This document shows positions 10,237 through 21,926 of a stretch of 64,000 bases of DNA, one piece after another (the stretch's first letter is position 1; each line of letters starts with the position of its first letter). The notes under the pieces were generated by a model, which made no database searches, was not told the origin of the DNA, and saw only the letters and a list, made by a program, of their open reading frames with translations. The position numbers and the translations under genes were made by a program. Location: NCBI GenBank assembly GCA_018524725.1, contig JAEUWP010000500.1, forward strand, positions 1-64,000. The letters run 5' to 3'. This stretch comes from Podaxis mareebaensis (lineage: Eukaryota > Basidiomycota > Agaricomycetes > Agaricales > Agaricaceae).

Positions 10237-13200
10237 AGGACCTCTTAACAGCACCACCTTCATCAATGATCTTCCCATCCTCTTCTTTAATGTTCACTGC
10301 TCCAAGGACACCGTCAAGGCGTTGTTAAACGACCCTCAATTTAAGAACATTCTCATTCTTTGTATCCAAGAACCACCTTTTAGCATCATTCGCAACATCC
10401 CCTCCACTGATAACTCTGAAGGAGTTCCCTACAAAGGCACGCCTTATAACCCCAACTGGCATATTTTCATTTCAGATGAGGATCGGCCTCAAACGGCCAC
10501 CTTCATCCGTAGATCATGCGATGTGCTTATGCCAACCTCTCACCCTTCTATAATTTCCTCTCCCGATTTCCAACTCATCTCTTTGTCCTTCCCAAGGAAG
10601 ATTTATTTTCTCAATTGTTACCTTGACCCTTCTGACAATTCTTCACTAACCTACCTCGAGTCATGTACTCACCTTCTCCCTAATAACTTAGTTTGCGCGG
10701 GAGGAGATTTCAACTCCCACTCTCCCGAATGGGACCCCCACATTTCCCACCATACGGTGTGAGCTGACCTTGTTGTCGATATCATGAATTCCCTCAACCT
10801 TACCCTCTCTACGCCCTCAGAGGTTAAGTATACCAATATACCTTTCAATGAATCTAAACATTCGTCTGTTATTGACCTCATATTCATGATAGATGATCCT
10901 CTCCGCCCAAGCCCAGTTCACACCATCCGTGATGACTGGCAAATCCACTCCGACCATCTTCCCCTTCTCACATGCCTCCCTATTCCCTCCCCTTTCCAAC
11001 CTTTTATCGAAAAGCTTACTATACCGTGCGACTCCGAAGAAGAAGCCACATTCCTATACTCAGTGGGCTTCCGTCTCCAAGCCATCCCGCCGCACTTTGA
11101 CTCTAGCGATGATGTCACTTCTTACGCCAATGCCATGTCCCAAATCATCTCCCAAGAATGGCAAAATAATGCCAAACTTGTTCGTATCTGCGCCAAATCA
11201 AAGCCTTGGTGGAATCAGCAATGCTCAACTGCCCTGTGAGCATTTCAAGCCCACAAGTCCAAGTCAAACTGGACCAATTTCTGCTGCACCACCCGTCAGG
11301 CTAAACATGCATTCTTCGAAAAGAAAATTAAGGACATCGCAGAAGAAAAGCGACACCCCTGGGATCTCATGTCCTGGATCAGCAAACGCAATCTTCCTCC
11401 ATCCCAATCCATCACCCACAATGGGAAGAGTTGCGACGAACTAGAAGACCTTTGGCACGCACTAAATTCTTCTTATAATTCTGCTGCCGATCGACACGTG
11501 GACCTTAGCACCATCGAGTCCTTTGATGCCCACCCAGAATGCCCATGGCTCCCCTTCTCTAGCGCTGAGCTTTTCGACACCCTCAACCCCTGCGCCAACG
11601 CATCCACCCCTGGCCCTGATCATTTATCATGGGCCCACATTAAACATCTCATGTCCAACGACATCTTCAGATCCAACTTCCTCCTCTTCACGTCTAAATG
11701 CGTCGAATTCTCTACCTGGCTGGAACACTTCAAACACTCCACCTCCGTTATTATCCCTAAACCTAACAAACTGCACTATTCCACCCCGAAGATGTTCTGG
11801 CCCATCGTCCTCCTCAATACCCTCGGTAAGTTAATTGAGAAAATGATCTCTGCCAGGATGCAATTCGAAGCATCCCAACACAATTTAGTACACCCCCTTC
11901 AATTCAGAGGGATCATCCAGCGCTCAACAGAAGACGCTGGCGTTTATGTTACTCACCTTGTTCGCACAGGCTGGAAACGCAAACTCAAGACAAGCATCAT
12001 TGCCTTCGATGTGGTGCAATTTTTCCCTTCTACCAACCACTCCATCCTCATCTCCACTCTACGTCGCCAGGGTTTCAATCCCAACCTGGTTTCTTTCTTC
12101 TCTGACTATTTAAAGAATCGTTTCACCACGTACTCTTGGAACAACCACTTGTCTCCAAAATTTTCCGCTTCTGTCGGCGTCGGTCAAGGCTCCGCTCTCT
12201 CCCCCATTCTCACTGCGCTCTCCTTGTCCCCTTTTATGTACAAGTTTTCCAACGACCCCCGTTGTAAAATAGTTTCTTTTGTTGACGATGGACTTATTGT
12301 TGTTCAGTCGGACTCATTTACTACTAATTGTCGCCTTCTTTCACAGGTTTACAAAAACTGTGAAGAATACCTCAACCGCCTTGGCTTTGTTCTCGAAAGA
12401 GACAAAACCGAGGCCTTCCACTTCTCCAACCGACCCTCCCATGACCCCAATCCTCCCGTCACTATCAACAATTCCTTCACTATCCATCCCAAACCCTTCC
12501 TCTGCTACCTTGGCTTCTGGTTTGACAGAGGCCTCACCTTCAAGGAACACGTCCGCTTCTACTCCACAAAAGCGCTCTCTACCATCCGCTGCATGTGCAT
12601 GCTCGGCAACTCCGTCCGCAGCCTCTCACCTCTACACAAACGGCTTCTATATCGATCTTGTGTCGTCCCCATCGCAATCTATGGATTCCGTTTATGGTTC
12701 AACCGCAACGCCAGGTACCGTGGACTCATCCAATCTCTCCAACGCATGCAACGCCAAGCCGCTCTCTGGATTACGGGTGCATTCCGCACCACTCCCACTG
12801 GTGGGATTGAAGCCATTGCTGGCCTCATCCCCATCCAGCTTCACCTCTTCAAACTTGCTAAATGTTGCTCCCTTCGCTTCCACACTCTCCCCTCTTCCCA
12901 TCCCCTCAAACTTCTCACCCACGATATTGACCCCTTAGACACGCACCATACCAAGCAGTGCTCGACAGTGCTCGATTTCATTTCAGATGCCCAGCTGGTC
13001 ACGGACCGGTTCCAGCGTCTCCACCCTAGCGCCAAACCTGGCCAGCGCCTGCTGGACCTGTTTAGCGACCAAATCAAATTCTTCGAGTGCCCTGATCCTT
13101 CGAAAGAAGGCACCATGGCACTTCACATCGCCAATGCTTCACACACCCACGACCTTTCCTTCTCCTCCCCCGTATCCCTCGCTGTAGCTACTGATGGCTC

Positions 13201-14146
13201 GGTTCCTTCCAATCCTTCCCTATCTGCCACTTCCGCTTACTTCGTATTCAATTCTTCTGATTCTGATATTATTTCTTCTTCCATCCACCCCTGTGGTGAG
13301 GTTACCACCTCTGATTCTGAATCGTATGCTTTGTGCCTCAGTCTCTTTTCTTCCGTCTCCCATGCCCGATCTCTTAATGCTTCTTCAATTGTAGTTTTCA
13401 CAGACTCTATTGCTTCCGCTAAACTTCTATTTTCTTATAGGCCCCACAGCGCACATCCCGACTCCATCGCGATCGCTCCTCTCCTTCACTCCTGGCTCTC
13501 TTCCTCCCCTCTAAACCATGTCCACTTTTGGTCCATCCCATCGTCCACTAACTGGTCCATTCACCACAAAGCACACACGTTAGCCAAGTCGCTCCGTCTC
13601 CCTAACCCACGTCGGCAACCCATCCGCACATCCCTCGGTTTCGTTCGCCTTCACTACACCCAAAAATGCCTTTCTCTTTGGCAACAACGCATGAACGATC
13701 CATCCTACCATGGTCACAATTGGCTCCCCCTTCTCAACCCCGCATCCCAGCCCCTCCAACCCAAGTATGCCAAAGGCGGCACTTGGTTAAACTCACCCCT
13801 CGGAAAAAACGCCAACTTATGTGCACACTTCACTCGATGCGTCACCAATCACGTGCCCATCGGCGCCTTTCGACAGCGCTTCTTCCCTGGGCGCCACATC
13901 ACCTCATGCCCTTGCAGTGAGCCTCTTGAAACTCGAGACCACATCTTTGATGACTGCCCTTGCTTCCACTACCCTATAGGAGCCCGTGACGGCTTCCACT
14001 GGGTCATCCATTTTCTCAACAAGAACCCCGCGGCGTTCTCTTTCGCTGACCAAATCCAAGGACCCATCACCCACGAAGAGTTCGCCACCCGCCACCTCAA
14101 CAGAAGAGAGCGACTTGTGATAAATGGAGTTCCGGACGTCCACTGA
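10205..14146 (+). pseudogene. LINE copy B ORF2: endonuclease, RT, RNase H (two TGA stops)
   Basis: A single 1,314-codon frame is interrupted only by TGA at 10760-10762 and 11237-11239; the last 925 codons from ATG 11369 are fully open. Landmarks are the endonuclease GGDFN near residue 165 and SDH near 248, the RT VGVGQG and FVDDG (near 691), the RNase H ATDGS near 995 with later FTDS, and the C-terminal CPCSEPLETRDHIFDDC motif. At the first stop copy A has Arg (CGT), and at the second Arg (AGA). The intact RT-RNase H part could in principle still be translated from an internal start, but the endonuclease part is broken. Confidence 0.93.
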
Positions 14147-14434
14147 AGGCCTTTCCCCTCCACCATCTGTATCATAGCTAGCTCCACTGCTCCTATTCCT
14201 TCCCTTTCTTTCCTCACTCATTGCTTTTGATTCGTTAAGTTAGTTCTCTTTCTTTTCATCTCACTTCTCTCTAGTAGTTCATTTACTTCTATCTCTCTCC
14301 CTTCTCCCTACTTGTCTCTTTTCTCTTCTTCTTTTCTCTCTCTCTAGGTTTGGTATTGGGACTGCTACCATGCACCCGGTTGTATTAGCTAGTCTAGTGC
14401 AATAAACTCAGATTTAAAAAAAAAAAAAAAAAAA

Positions 14435-14447
14435 TCATGGCAGCAAA
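14435..14447. repeat. Target-site duplication of LINE copy B (right)
   Basis: Second copy of TCATGGCAGCAAA, directly after the A tail of LINE B. Confidence 0.93.
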
Positions 14448-14599
14448 ATCATATTTGTCATTGACATCAGATCCATAATCTGATTCGATGACTTCAACTT
14501 GTACTAGTTTGTCTCTATTTGACAAACTGGATTCAGGTTCTTCTTGGACCTCAGTGTTATTGTCTGAGGTTGAATTTTGTTCAATTTCTTCAGCCTCTT

Positions 14600-17500
14600 G
14601 CTGAAGAACTTCTTCATCATTTGCTGGAACAATAGTATGTGCAGCTCATACATAGCTGTATCACTTCCCTTTCTCTGGGCAGTTGTGTGTCCAGTGGCCA
14701 TGCTTTCCACATTCATAACAAGGCCCTTTCTCTGTAGCCTTGTTCCCTTGGTTCTGCTTAACAGGTACCTTGCTCTGTACCTGTGGTTTGAATTGAGCCT
14801 TGGGTTTATGTTGTCAAGGTGGAGGTCTTGACAGTTGCTTTGGTGGAAAGGCATTTGAGGGTTGCCTTAGCTCATGAGCAGGAATGTGATCCTGTCCTGT
14901 GGATATGTGACAAGGGACCCATGCAGTCCTTGTTCTTAGTTCCACTGTGACAGGTTTCTTTGAGAAGCCTGCAGATGGTTCATGTGATTGAGAGGGTTTC
15001 AGAACCCTTTCAAAGAAGGTGCTGCTTTGCATCTGATTCTCATAATCTGCTGCATGTACTACAAAGTCTTTGAGTTGATTCATTTCAGGCAACAATCCTC
15101 TGTCAAACATGAGGAAGTGTCTCATGGTTTGTGGTAGACCTTCTAAGAAGGTCTTGATGAGAGAATAATTGTCAGGGTGGACTGCTATATCTTGCAAGTA
15201 ACCCAAGATAGCATCATAATAGTGTTGAATCCCTTCCTTGGAATTGTATTTGACTCCCTTGAGGCTTTCACAAGCCTCATGCATCAATGTCAGCCTGATA
15301 AATCTGTCATAGAGTGCCATTATGACTGTAGGAATGCTTAGGTCAGGTTTTCTCACAGTTGTGATGGACTTATAGGTAGCCATCATTTTTGTAGCTTTCT
15401 TTTCTTCAGGTCTTTATTTTCATCAACTCGCCCTACATTTGTGTAGCCAGCACCTATATAACTGGTCTTATGCACTTGGGCATGATGATCTAAGACTCTC
15501 AACACCTTCCTGTGAGGCCTAAGGCCTTACAATGACACTCTTGAAAGTCCAATTGTATTTACTATGATTTATGCTAAGTACATGGCAAATGAACATTTCT
15601 TTCACCTCTCCAACAAGATAATATTGGAGGGTCAGGATACATAAATGGTCCATAGTGGGGTTCTGTCCTCCTAGCCCCTTTATGGCAAAGTTGGCACAGA
15701 GATTTGTCACAAATGACAATAAGTCTCTGAATCAGTGACTTCCACTGTATGGCTCCAAGCTCTTTTCTATAGAGAGCTTGTTCAGCAAAGGTTTATAACC
15801 TTCAGGGTATTTGATTGGTTGCACAAGGTACTAGTTGATCATTCAATATAAATAAGGTTTTTGTAACTCTGGATGGATTGTACAATCCCCAGAGTTATGG
15901 ACTCATTGTGTGCTTCTCTAACTAGGGAGTAATGATAAGTCCCTCAATTTGGTATTGGGAGTTGTGGGGTGTTATGCACCTCTTGTTCCTCCTCTTCTTC
16001 ATCTTCTTCCTCTTCCTCTCATACTGGAGGAAGGTTTTGGAGGGGATTTAGGTTATATAGCAGGGGCAAGCTTTGTTCCTGCAAAGGCTGTTGTAATGGT
16101 TGTTGGGATGGGGAGGCCACCCTAACCATTTTGCAGGAGTCAGATATTTGAGGCATCTTAAAAGGGCCTCCAAAAGAATACATGAGTAGTGAGTTTTTGC
16201 TCCTCATGTTCCAACATGGTAGCTTCAACAGGTATGTGTCCATTGAACCTAATGTACTGATTATCTATCATAGATGACCCACAATTGCAAATGTCTTCAT
16301 TATGCATTTATTGTAGAGCAATACAGTTGCTCCATTTGTTGGCATGAGGGGTTCATTTAGCTATAGGCAATATGAACAGTGTGCTTGAGGCTTGGAATGA
16401 GCCAGCATTCATGGGAATGCTAGTGGCAGAAGGTTGTTTGGCTTTAACATTTGATGTTAAAGCCACTGGGGATTTTCCACTGGCCATGGGTTTGGCTGAT
16501 AGTGAATTCACAGTTTTAGGATTCATTGCAGGGTAGTTGCTACCCTGTGCCATTGTTCTTGGCAATGGTACACCCATCAGTCCTTTCCCTTTGGGAGAGG
16601 GGATAAGAGGTAGTCATGATGACCATTGTGAGTTTGGGATAGTAGTCTGACCCTAGTGGTCAGGCTGCATTAACAGCAAGGGTGGTCATGTTTGTGATGC
16701 CCCACCAGCTGGGGCATAGCATTGTTGATGGTTTGTGAAGGTGTCATTTCCTAGAACAGTTTCACTGTCTGTGACAGTGGACTCTTCAATAGTAAAGTGG
16801 GCAGCTCTAAGGCTGTACCCTTGTGTATGTCATCATTGTGTGCTAAGGTGTTTGTTGTATACCTGGTCCATCTCCCCTGGTTGCTGGGGTGCATGCAAGT
16901 GTACCATAGCTTGGGCAGTGTTTGATAGAGTAGTTGGTAATGGGGGTGCAATGTGAAGTTGTGATTGGGGCATTGCCAGTGGTCCATTGTTATTGCATTG
17001 ACAATGGTGCTCATACACTGGGTGTTGTTCAACCCTCTCAATTGCTTCATCAATTTTGGCATTGAGGGGATCAAAGGTGATCCCATCATTAGTGGAGTTG
17101 AGGACATGCTCAAGGTATAGTTGCATGGGTCATATTTTGTACATGCTATGCATGGGCATAAGGTCAGTTTGCTTGACCTTTGTGGCTTGGGCCTTTTGGT
17201 AGGCCATGCAAAGCTTTGTTAAAGCTTTGATGTATGTGATACAGAATCAGTTGGAGCTAACATCTATTGGTGAGTCAGTTTCTCTATAAGATTCTGCTAT
17301 AATCATCTCAGTGTATACCAATATCTGATGTTGGCATTGGCATTTAATAACACCATAGTCTGTGAATATTGAGTTGACTTGGTCTTCTAATGAGACCATA
17401 TCATTAAGGGCAGGAGGTGAAAATTCAGGCATTGATGGTTCAGAATATGAACCATTGGATCAATGGATTGTGCTAGATGACACAGAGCACACTGTGAGGG

Positions 17501-17774
17501 GATAGTTTGTTTTGAATTTGAGGAATAGAGGAAGCTCCTCTGGAGCTTCCTTGCCAGTGGTGGACAAGTCATGAGTCAACATGTCTATTGGAGGGATGGT
17601 GATAGGGATTGGGGGAGTCAGTCCATTGTGTGGTGAGGGGATGGATGGGGGATAGGGCATAAGTGGTGTGTGCATGTCTTGTACACTTGCATCATACATC
17701 ATCATATCAAATTACAGTTGTGTGTCTTCAGACATATCATAGTATCCAGGGGGATGATTCTGCTGCGAGGCCAT
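14600..17774 (-). pseudogene. Ty3/Gypsy gag, degenerate and split by a solo LTR
   Basis: The minus strand reads, from a likely start at 17774, through a long Pro/Met-rich and badly broken N-terminal region. A capsid-like Gag domain follows (15719-15537 and 15326-14855; for example LTLMHEACESLKGVKYNSKEG and TFLEGLPQTMRHFL). A CCHC nucleocapsid knuckle lies at 14720-14679 (CYECGKHGHWTHNC). The knuckle is in a different frame from the flanking open stretch. Removing the 205-bp LTR at 15327-15531 plus one duplication restores an uninterrupted frame across the junction (KSVI joins MALYDRF). The seemingly intact 190-aa frame that begins at 15386 starts inside the LTR and is therefore an artefact. 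The sequence is almost free of CpG. Confidence 0.8.
15327..15531 (-). mobile_element. Solo LTR D (205 bp) inside Gypsy gag
   Basis: This unit runs TGTAGG...CCTTACA on the plus strand, is 205 bp long, and is flanked by the 5-bp duplication ATGAC at 15322-15326 and 15532-15536. It is the same family as the LTRs at 19253-19457, 20088-20292 and 21717-21921. The TG...CA ends and 5-bp duplication are typical of LTR-retrotransposon integration. It is placed on the minus strand because a TATA-like box precedes an AATAAA signal in that direction. Confidence 0.92.
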
Positions 17775-19247
17775 TTGAGTGAATGATGATGAGAGTTTTT
17801 GCTTTAAGCTTTAAGTGCAATAGTTGCATTTAATGGGTTCACTTAGTACATGCCCAAGTGCAGGGTATAGCAAAAAAGTGTAAGCCTATGGGGGCTTACT
17901 TAGAGCTTTTGACCTTATGTTCACACTGAAGTACTATAAGCCTGATATATTGGGTGTACTAAGATGTATGGTATAAGGTCAGCTATCCTAATGACAGCTG
18001 ATGATGAGATTATAAGGAATGGATTTTTGATGGATTGGGTAATCCATCAAGGTTGAAGACAAACAAGAATTTAAATAATTAATTATCAAAAGGAGCAACT
18101 CAAGATAATGATGGAACAAGAAATAATATGACAGTAAGGGCCTAGCCCTTACAAGAAGTGACCTTAGCACCTTGTGAGGATCCATCCAGTAGTATAGTCT
18201 AGGCACCTAGATTGGGAAAACTGTACCAACTAGGTGCATCCATAAGCCATTGGTTCAGTATTGTTACTGAAGTCAGGACTATATTACCAAAGGCTATTCA
18301 CCAATTACCTCCTCATAAGAATCCTTTCTCACATAAGTGATACTAAGGACTATCTTGTTCAATAGTATACTTAGCTGCCACTATATACCCAAAGACCTAG
18401 ATCAGCTATGACCTCAGCAGATGAAGTCTGAGTCAGAAGAGAGACTACCTAACTAAGGGATTGATGTGTCATCTCAGTGAAGTGTGATTCACTGACCTTA
18501 TGAGACATCAACCAAGTGACTCATTAACAGTCAGTGATCCAAATCAGCTTAATGAGAAACACAGAGAATGAAGATTCATAATACTGTCAAGTCAGAAATG
18601 ACAAATGGTATTATACAGCTAGTAGACTCAGTCAGCCAAAGCTGATAAACATCATACATGTGTACTTTACCAGTCTACATGTACAGTAGAAACACATATG
18701 TGTCCATCACTAGAACACCCTATTGGGCAGAGAACAATGTAGATTATAAATTATATGACTCTGTACTTGTATGTGTAACTGTTTGTTGAGTCAGGGATTT
18801 GTAACATTAGATTATAGTCACTCACCAACTCATAATATAAAAACCCCTTGATGACATGAGGTGAAGCAAGGGAATTCCTGCTGAGCTTTGCTTAGAGGGT
18901 TGTTGTATATTCAATGATCACTGAGTGATAGTTAAGTGTTTATAGGAGTTTTCTTCAGTCAATGTGACCTACTAGTGAGAGCCAGAACAAAAGACTCAAT
19001 AGTTCCCCAGAAGTTTCTATAAGTTGAGAATATGAAGTTAGCCTTAATAGGGTTAACTAGGAGTACATTGCAGTTGTGCATCACCAGTCAGAGCACTCAT
19101 TGGTATGAATCAGTATATTTCTAGTAGTAGTAAGGGACTGCTCTTGCTACCTTTGGTTCTTTGGTACTTGTGTATCATAGTGATGCTATGCCAGAGACTT
19201 GTCAATTTAAAGAACCAACAGTCTAGTTCAGACTTGAACTAGGAACC
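17775..19247. other. AT-rich, CpG-poor stretch upstream of Gypsy gag
   Basis: About 1.5 kb without a convincing reading frame. By position it should hold the 5' leader and possibly the 5' LTR of the Gypsy element. I searched by eye for TG...CA termini with a primer-binding site and found no pair I could defend. It contains very few CpG dinucleotides. Confidence 0.5.
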
Positions 19248-19252
19248 TGCTG

Positions 19253-19457
19253 TATAAGGCCTTAGGCCTCACAGGAAGGTGTTGAGAGTCTTAGATCGTC
19301 GTGCCCAAGTGCGTAAGACCAGTTATATAGGTGCTGGCTACACAAACGTAGGGCGAGTTGATGAAAATAAAGACCTAAAGAAAAGGAAGCTACGAAAATG
19401 ATGGCTACCTATAAGTCTATCACAACTGTGAGAAAACCTGACCTAAGCATTCCTACA
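19253..19457 (+). mobile_element. Solo LTR C (205 bp)
   Basis: Same LTR family as LTR D, in the opposite orientation, and also 205 bp. It is flanked by TGCTG at 19248-19252 and 19458-19462. A TATATA box (19324-19329) and AATAAA (19366-19371) lie in promoter-then-polyadenylation order, which sets the plus strand. Its first bases read TATAAGG instead of TGTAAGG, a G-to-A change at the terminus. It retains about six CpG sites where the other copies mostly have TpG or CpA. Confidence 0.92.
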
Positions 19458-19462
19458 TGCTG

Positions 19463-20082
19463 AGACCACCTCACAGTAGAAGTCCTTGTGTTGAGTGAAG
19501 ACAGCACTAAGCACAAGTCATTTAACTGTTTTACATAGGAGATTCTTGTACATCTCCAATGTAGGGTCTATTGGTATATCCATTGAGGTCTTAAATAGCT
19601 TGATGGCATATTCTTCTGCATGGAATCACAGTTCTGCCCTTCTTGCAGGGCTTTTGACATGATTCACATTAAAGATGAGGGAAATTCTTTCTTCAAGTGT
19701 ATATAATTTGCTCAATATTGCAGTGTTGAATTTGGGTGAAGGTGCCCTGTCAAGCAATGATGGTTGCTTGCTCTCCTCTTGTATTGGGGACAGGGCATAG
19801 GGGTTGTTTCCAGCTGTGGTATTAGGTCCCATAGTCAGAGTTTCTGCATTATGTCAACTATTGTCAATGGGTTCTAGTTTAAATAATCTGGAGAAGGGAT
19901 AATTTCCCTTTCCTCCACTATTGTTGGTGTGGCTACTGCTGCTAGGTGGTGAGTCTGACACATTATCATGTCAAAGCTTGTTGGGTGTTATCATTTTGGT
20001 TGCCACATATATGCAGTGTCTAAGTGTTATAGGGTGTTTGCTCATGCATTAGTCCACTCAGTGAACTAAAAAATTGTAAAGC
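19463..20082 (-). pseudogene. Retroelement remnant (gag-like peptide)
   Basis: Minus-strand translation around 19832-19510 gives a short helical, Gag-like stretch (ILSKLYTLEERISLIFNVNH, then AEEYAIKLFKTSMDIPIDP) with one stop at a TGA. There is no zinc knuckle or pol motif. It is probably a piece of the same or another LTR retroelement and is the target into which the 1.83-kb element inserted. Family assignment is uncertain. Confidence 0.4.
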
Positions 20083-20087
20083 TGCTG

Positions 20088-20292
20088 TGTAGGAATGCTT
20101 AGGTCAGGTTTTCTCACAGTTGTGATGGACTTGTATGTAACCATCATTTTCATAGCTTTCTTTTCTTTAGGTCTTTATTTTTGTCAACTCATCCTATGTT
20201 TGTGTAGCCAGAACCTATATAACTGATCTTATGCACTTGGGCATAATGATCTAAGACTCTCAACACTCTCCTGTGAGGCCCAAGGCCTTACA
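20088..20292 (-). repeat. LTR A of the TRIM-like element
   Basis: 205-bp terminal repeat, TGTAGG...CCTTACA on the plus strand, nearly identical to 21717-21921. It contains no CpG. Confidence 0.92.
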
Positions 20293-21716
20293 TTTTTTTT
20301 GTGTAATCCAGTATATGGGTTACTTCACTACATAGGCACTCCCTGCCTCCCCCCAGCAGCCTAGCATCTCAAGGCTGCCCTCAAGTGCATTCAGGCACTC
20401 CCCAAAGGTCCCTTCAACCCCAGTGATTTTTTTGGGAGGGGTGACTAGGGAGGGTACTGAGGTGAGCAGTAGGTGAGCTTTGGCACTCTCCTAGTTGGAG
20501 AGAATCCACCATTCTAGGGGATTCTCCCTAAAGAGATGTGCCATATGCCATGGAGCATCATGGAGGGGTATAGGGTGACATGTCCTGCACATTGGACATG
20601 TCCTAGATGGCAAGAAACACATTTTTTAGTGGATTTTGGATGATTTTTCGTATTTTTGGGAAGATGAAGAAGATTTTGGAGGATATCTCAGGAATGGGTT
20701 TGCACATTGTCAAGTGGCCTATACCACTCAACAGTCCCCATTGCCATGATTCCAACACACCCTCATTCATATGAATCAGTCAACTCATCCCCTCACTGTC
20801 ACCATCACTATCTTCTCCATCCTATACAACATTCCATCCCTTGCCATGACCTCATTTCTCTGCCATTTCTCTCATTTGTATCCTTGTTCAAAATGCCTCA
20901 ATGAGGCAGTTTTGATGATGGTATTCATTTTTTGGAAAACATGCTCTACCCAGAATGCCATGTTCATTGTTGCACAAATCACAAATCTCCTCATCTTTTG
21001 ACTTCAACACCAATTTCCTTCATCCTGGAACCATTTCTCCCTCATTCCACATGGTCCTACCCTCACTGGAATGCACTTGATGTCCTCTTTTGAATGTGCC
21101 TACTCACAACCATGTCCATACCATCATTGTCTTGTGATTTGTGATTTACTCTGCTGCCTTCCCTCATTTGCTATTCCTTACTGTCTCCCTCTCTCTCAAG
21201 CTGCCATTTCACCTCTTGCAGCTTCCTCCACCTGCCACTATTGCTCCTGGGCCCATAGTGCAATGTTTGTGTTATTTCTGCCCCCTCTTGTGCACTTTTC
21301 CTGGTGGCACTGGCCCAATGTCACCTCCATCTCTCTCCCTGGTGGACACCATCTTTAACCCTTTGAAATATCCCATACACACCTCTCCTTGTACTGGTTG
21401 GTCAGTGCAGTGATGTTCCCTACATGCCTGGGCAGTCCTGAAATGGGATGCTTCTTGAGCAGGCCTTGGATGGTAGCCTATACTGTCAACCTCCCAGCCT
21501 CATATCAGCCCTGGTCCATGAACTAGGGGTGAGGTCTTTGGAGTGATTGTTGGGGGGATGCTCTACTTGGTTGTTGGATGGACTCTTGGGCATTCCTTTC
21601 ACCTTTGCCCACTTCCCCTTTTCACTTTTATGCTTTTCTATGCTTCTCCTTTTCTCTCCTATGTGTTTCAGTATACTTTCTGGTTGAGGTCCTTGATGGG
21701 ACCTGAAGGGGGGTTA

Positions 21717-21921
21717 TGTAGGAATGCTTAGGTCAGGTTTTCTCACAGTTGTGATGGACTTGTAGATAGCCATCATTTTCATAGCTTTCTTTTCTTTAGG
21801 TCTTTATTTTTGTCAACTCACCCTATGTTTGTGTAGCCAGAACCTATATAGCTGGTCTTATGCACTTGGGCATAATGATCTAAGACTCTCAACACTCTCC
21901 TGTGAGGCCCAAGGCCTTACA
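21717..21921 (-). repeat. LTR B of the TRIM-like element
   Basis: 205-bp terminal repeat matching 20088-20292 except at about six positions. It is followed directly by the TGCTG duplication. Confidence 0.92.
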
Positions 21922-21926
21922 TGCTG

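Larger units (their letters stand above)
9554..14434 (+). mobile_element. 5'-truncated LINE retrotransposon, copy B
   Basis: A 4.88-kb member of the same LINE family as copy A, in the opposite orientation. It starts inside ORF1, at the position matching about 5337 of copy A, and ends in an AATAAA signal at 14401 and an A tail (about 14416-14434). The perfect 13-15-bp duplication on both sides shows it is one insertion event, so the truncation happened during integration, a usual outcome for LINEs. It keeps all of ORF2. Only two nonsense codons, both TGA, interrupt ORF2, compared with four in copy A, suggesting a younger or less decayed copy. Confidence 0.95.
20088..21921 (-). mobile_element. 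Non-autonomous LTR retrotransposon (TRIM-like), 1.83 kb
   Basis: Two 205-bp direct repeats (20088-20292 and 21717-21921) bound a 1,424-bp interior, and the whole is flanked by the 5-bp duplication TGCTG at 20083-20087 and 21922-21926. The interior has no convincing coding sequence: its open stretches are short and low-complexity. The element is therefore a small non-autonomous LTR element of TRIM type. The two LTRs differ at about six of 205 positions, all but one transitions, so the insertion is not very recent. Orientation is inferred as minus from the TATA-like and AATAAA order in the LTR. I could not identify a primer-binding site. Confidence 0.88.

Noticed and set aside
14814..15386. A 190-aa intact-looking Gag protein
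   Set aside because: Its first about 20 residues come from solo LTR D. The real Gag frame continues upstream at 15537, so this is a chimeric artefact.
20707..21731. Short plus-strand open frames inside the TRIM-like element
   Set aside because: Low-complexity His/Ser/Leu/Phe-rich peptides with no domain; stop-free by chance in CpG-poor DNA.
20088..21921. Interpretation of the 205-bp repeats as a DNA transposon or MITE
   Set aside because: They are direct, not inverted, repeats with TG...CA ends, a 5-bp duplication around the pair and around solo copies, and TATA plus AATAAA signals; an LTR element fits better.
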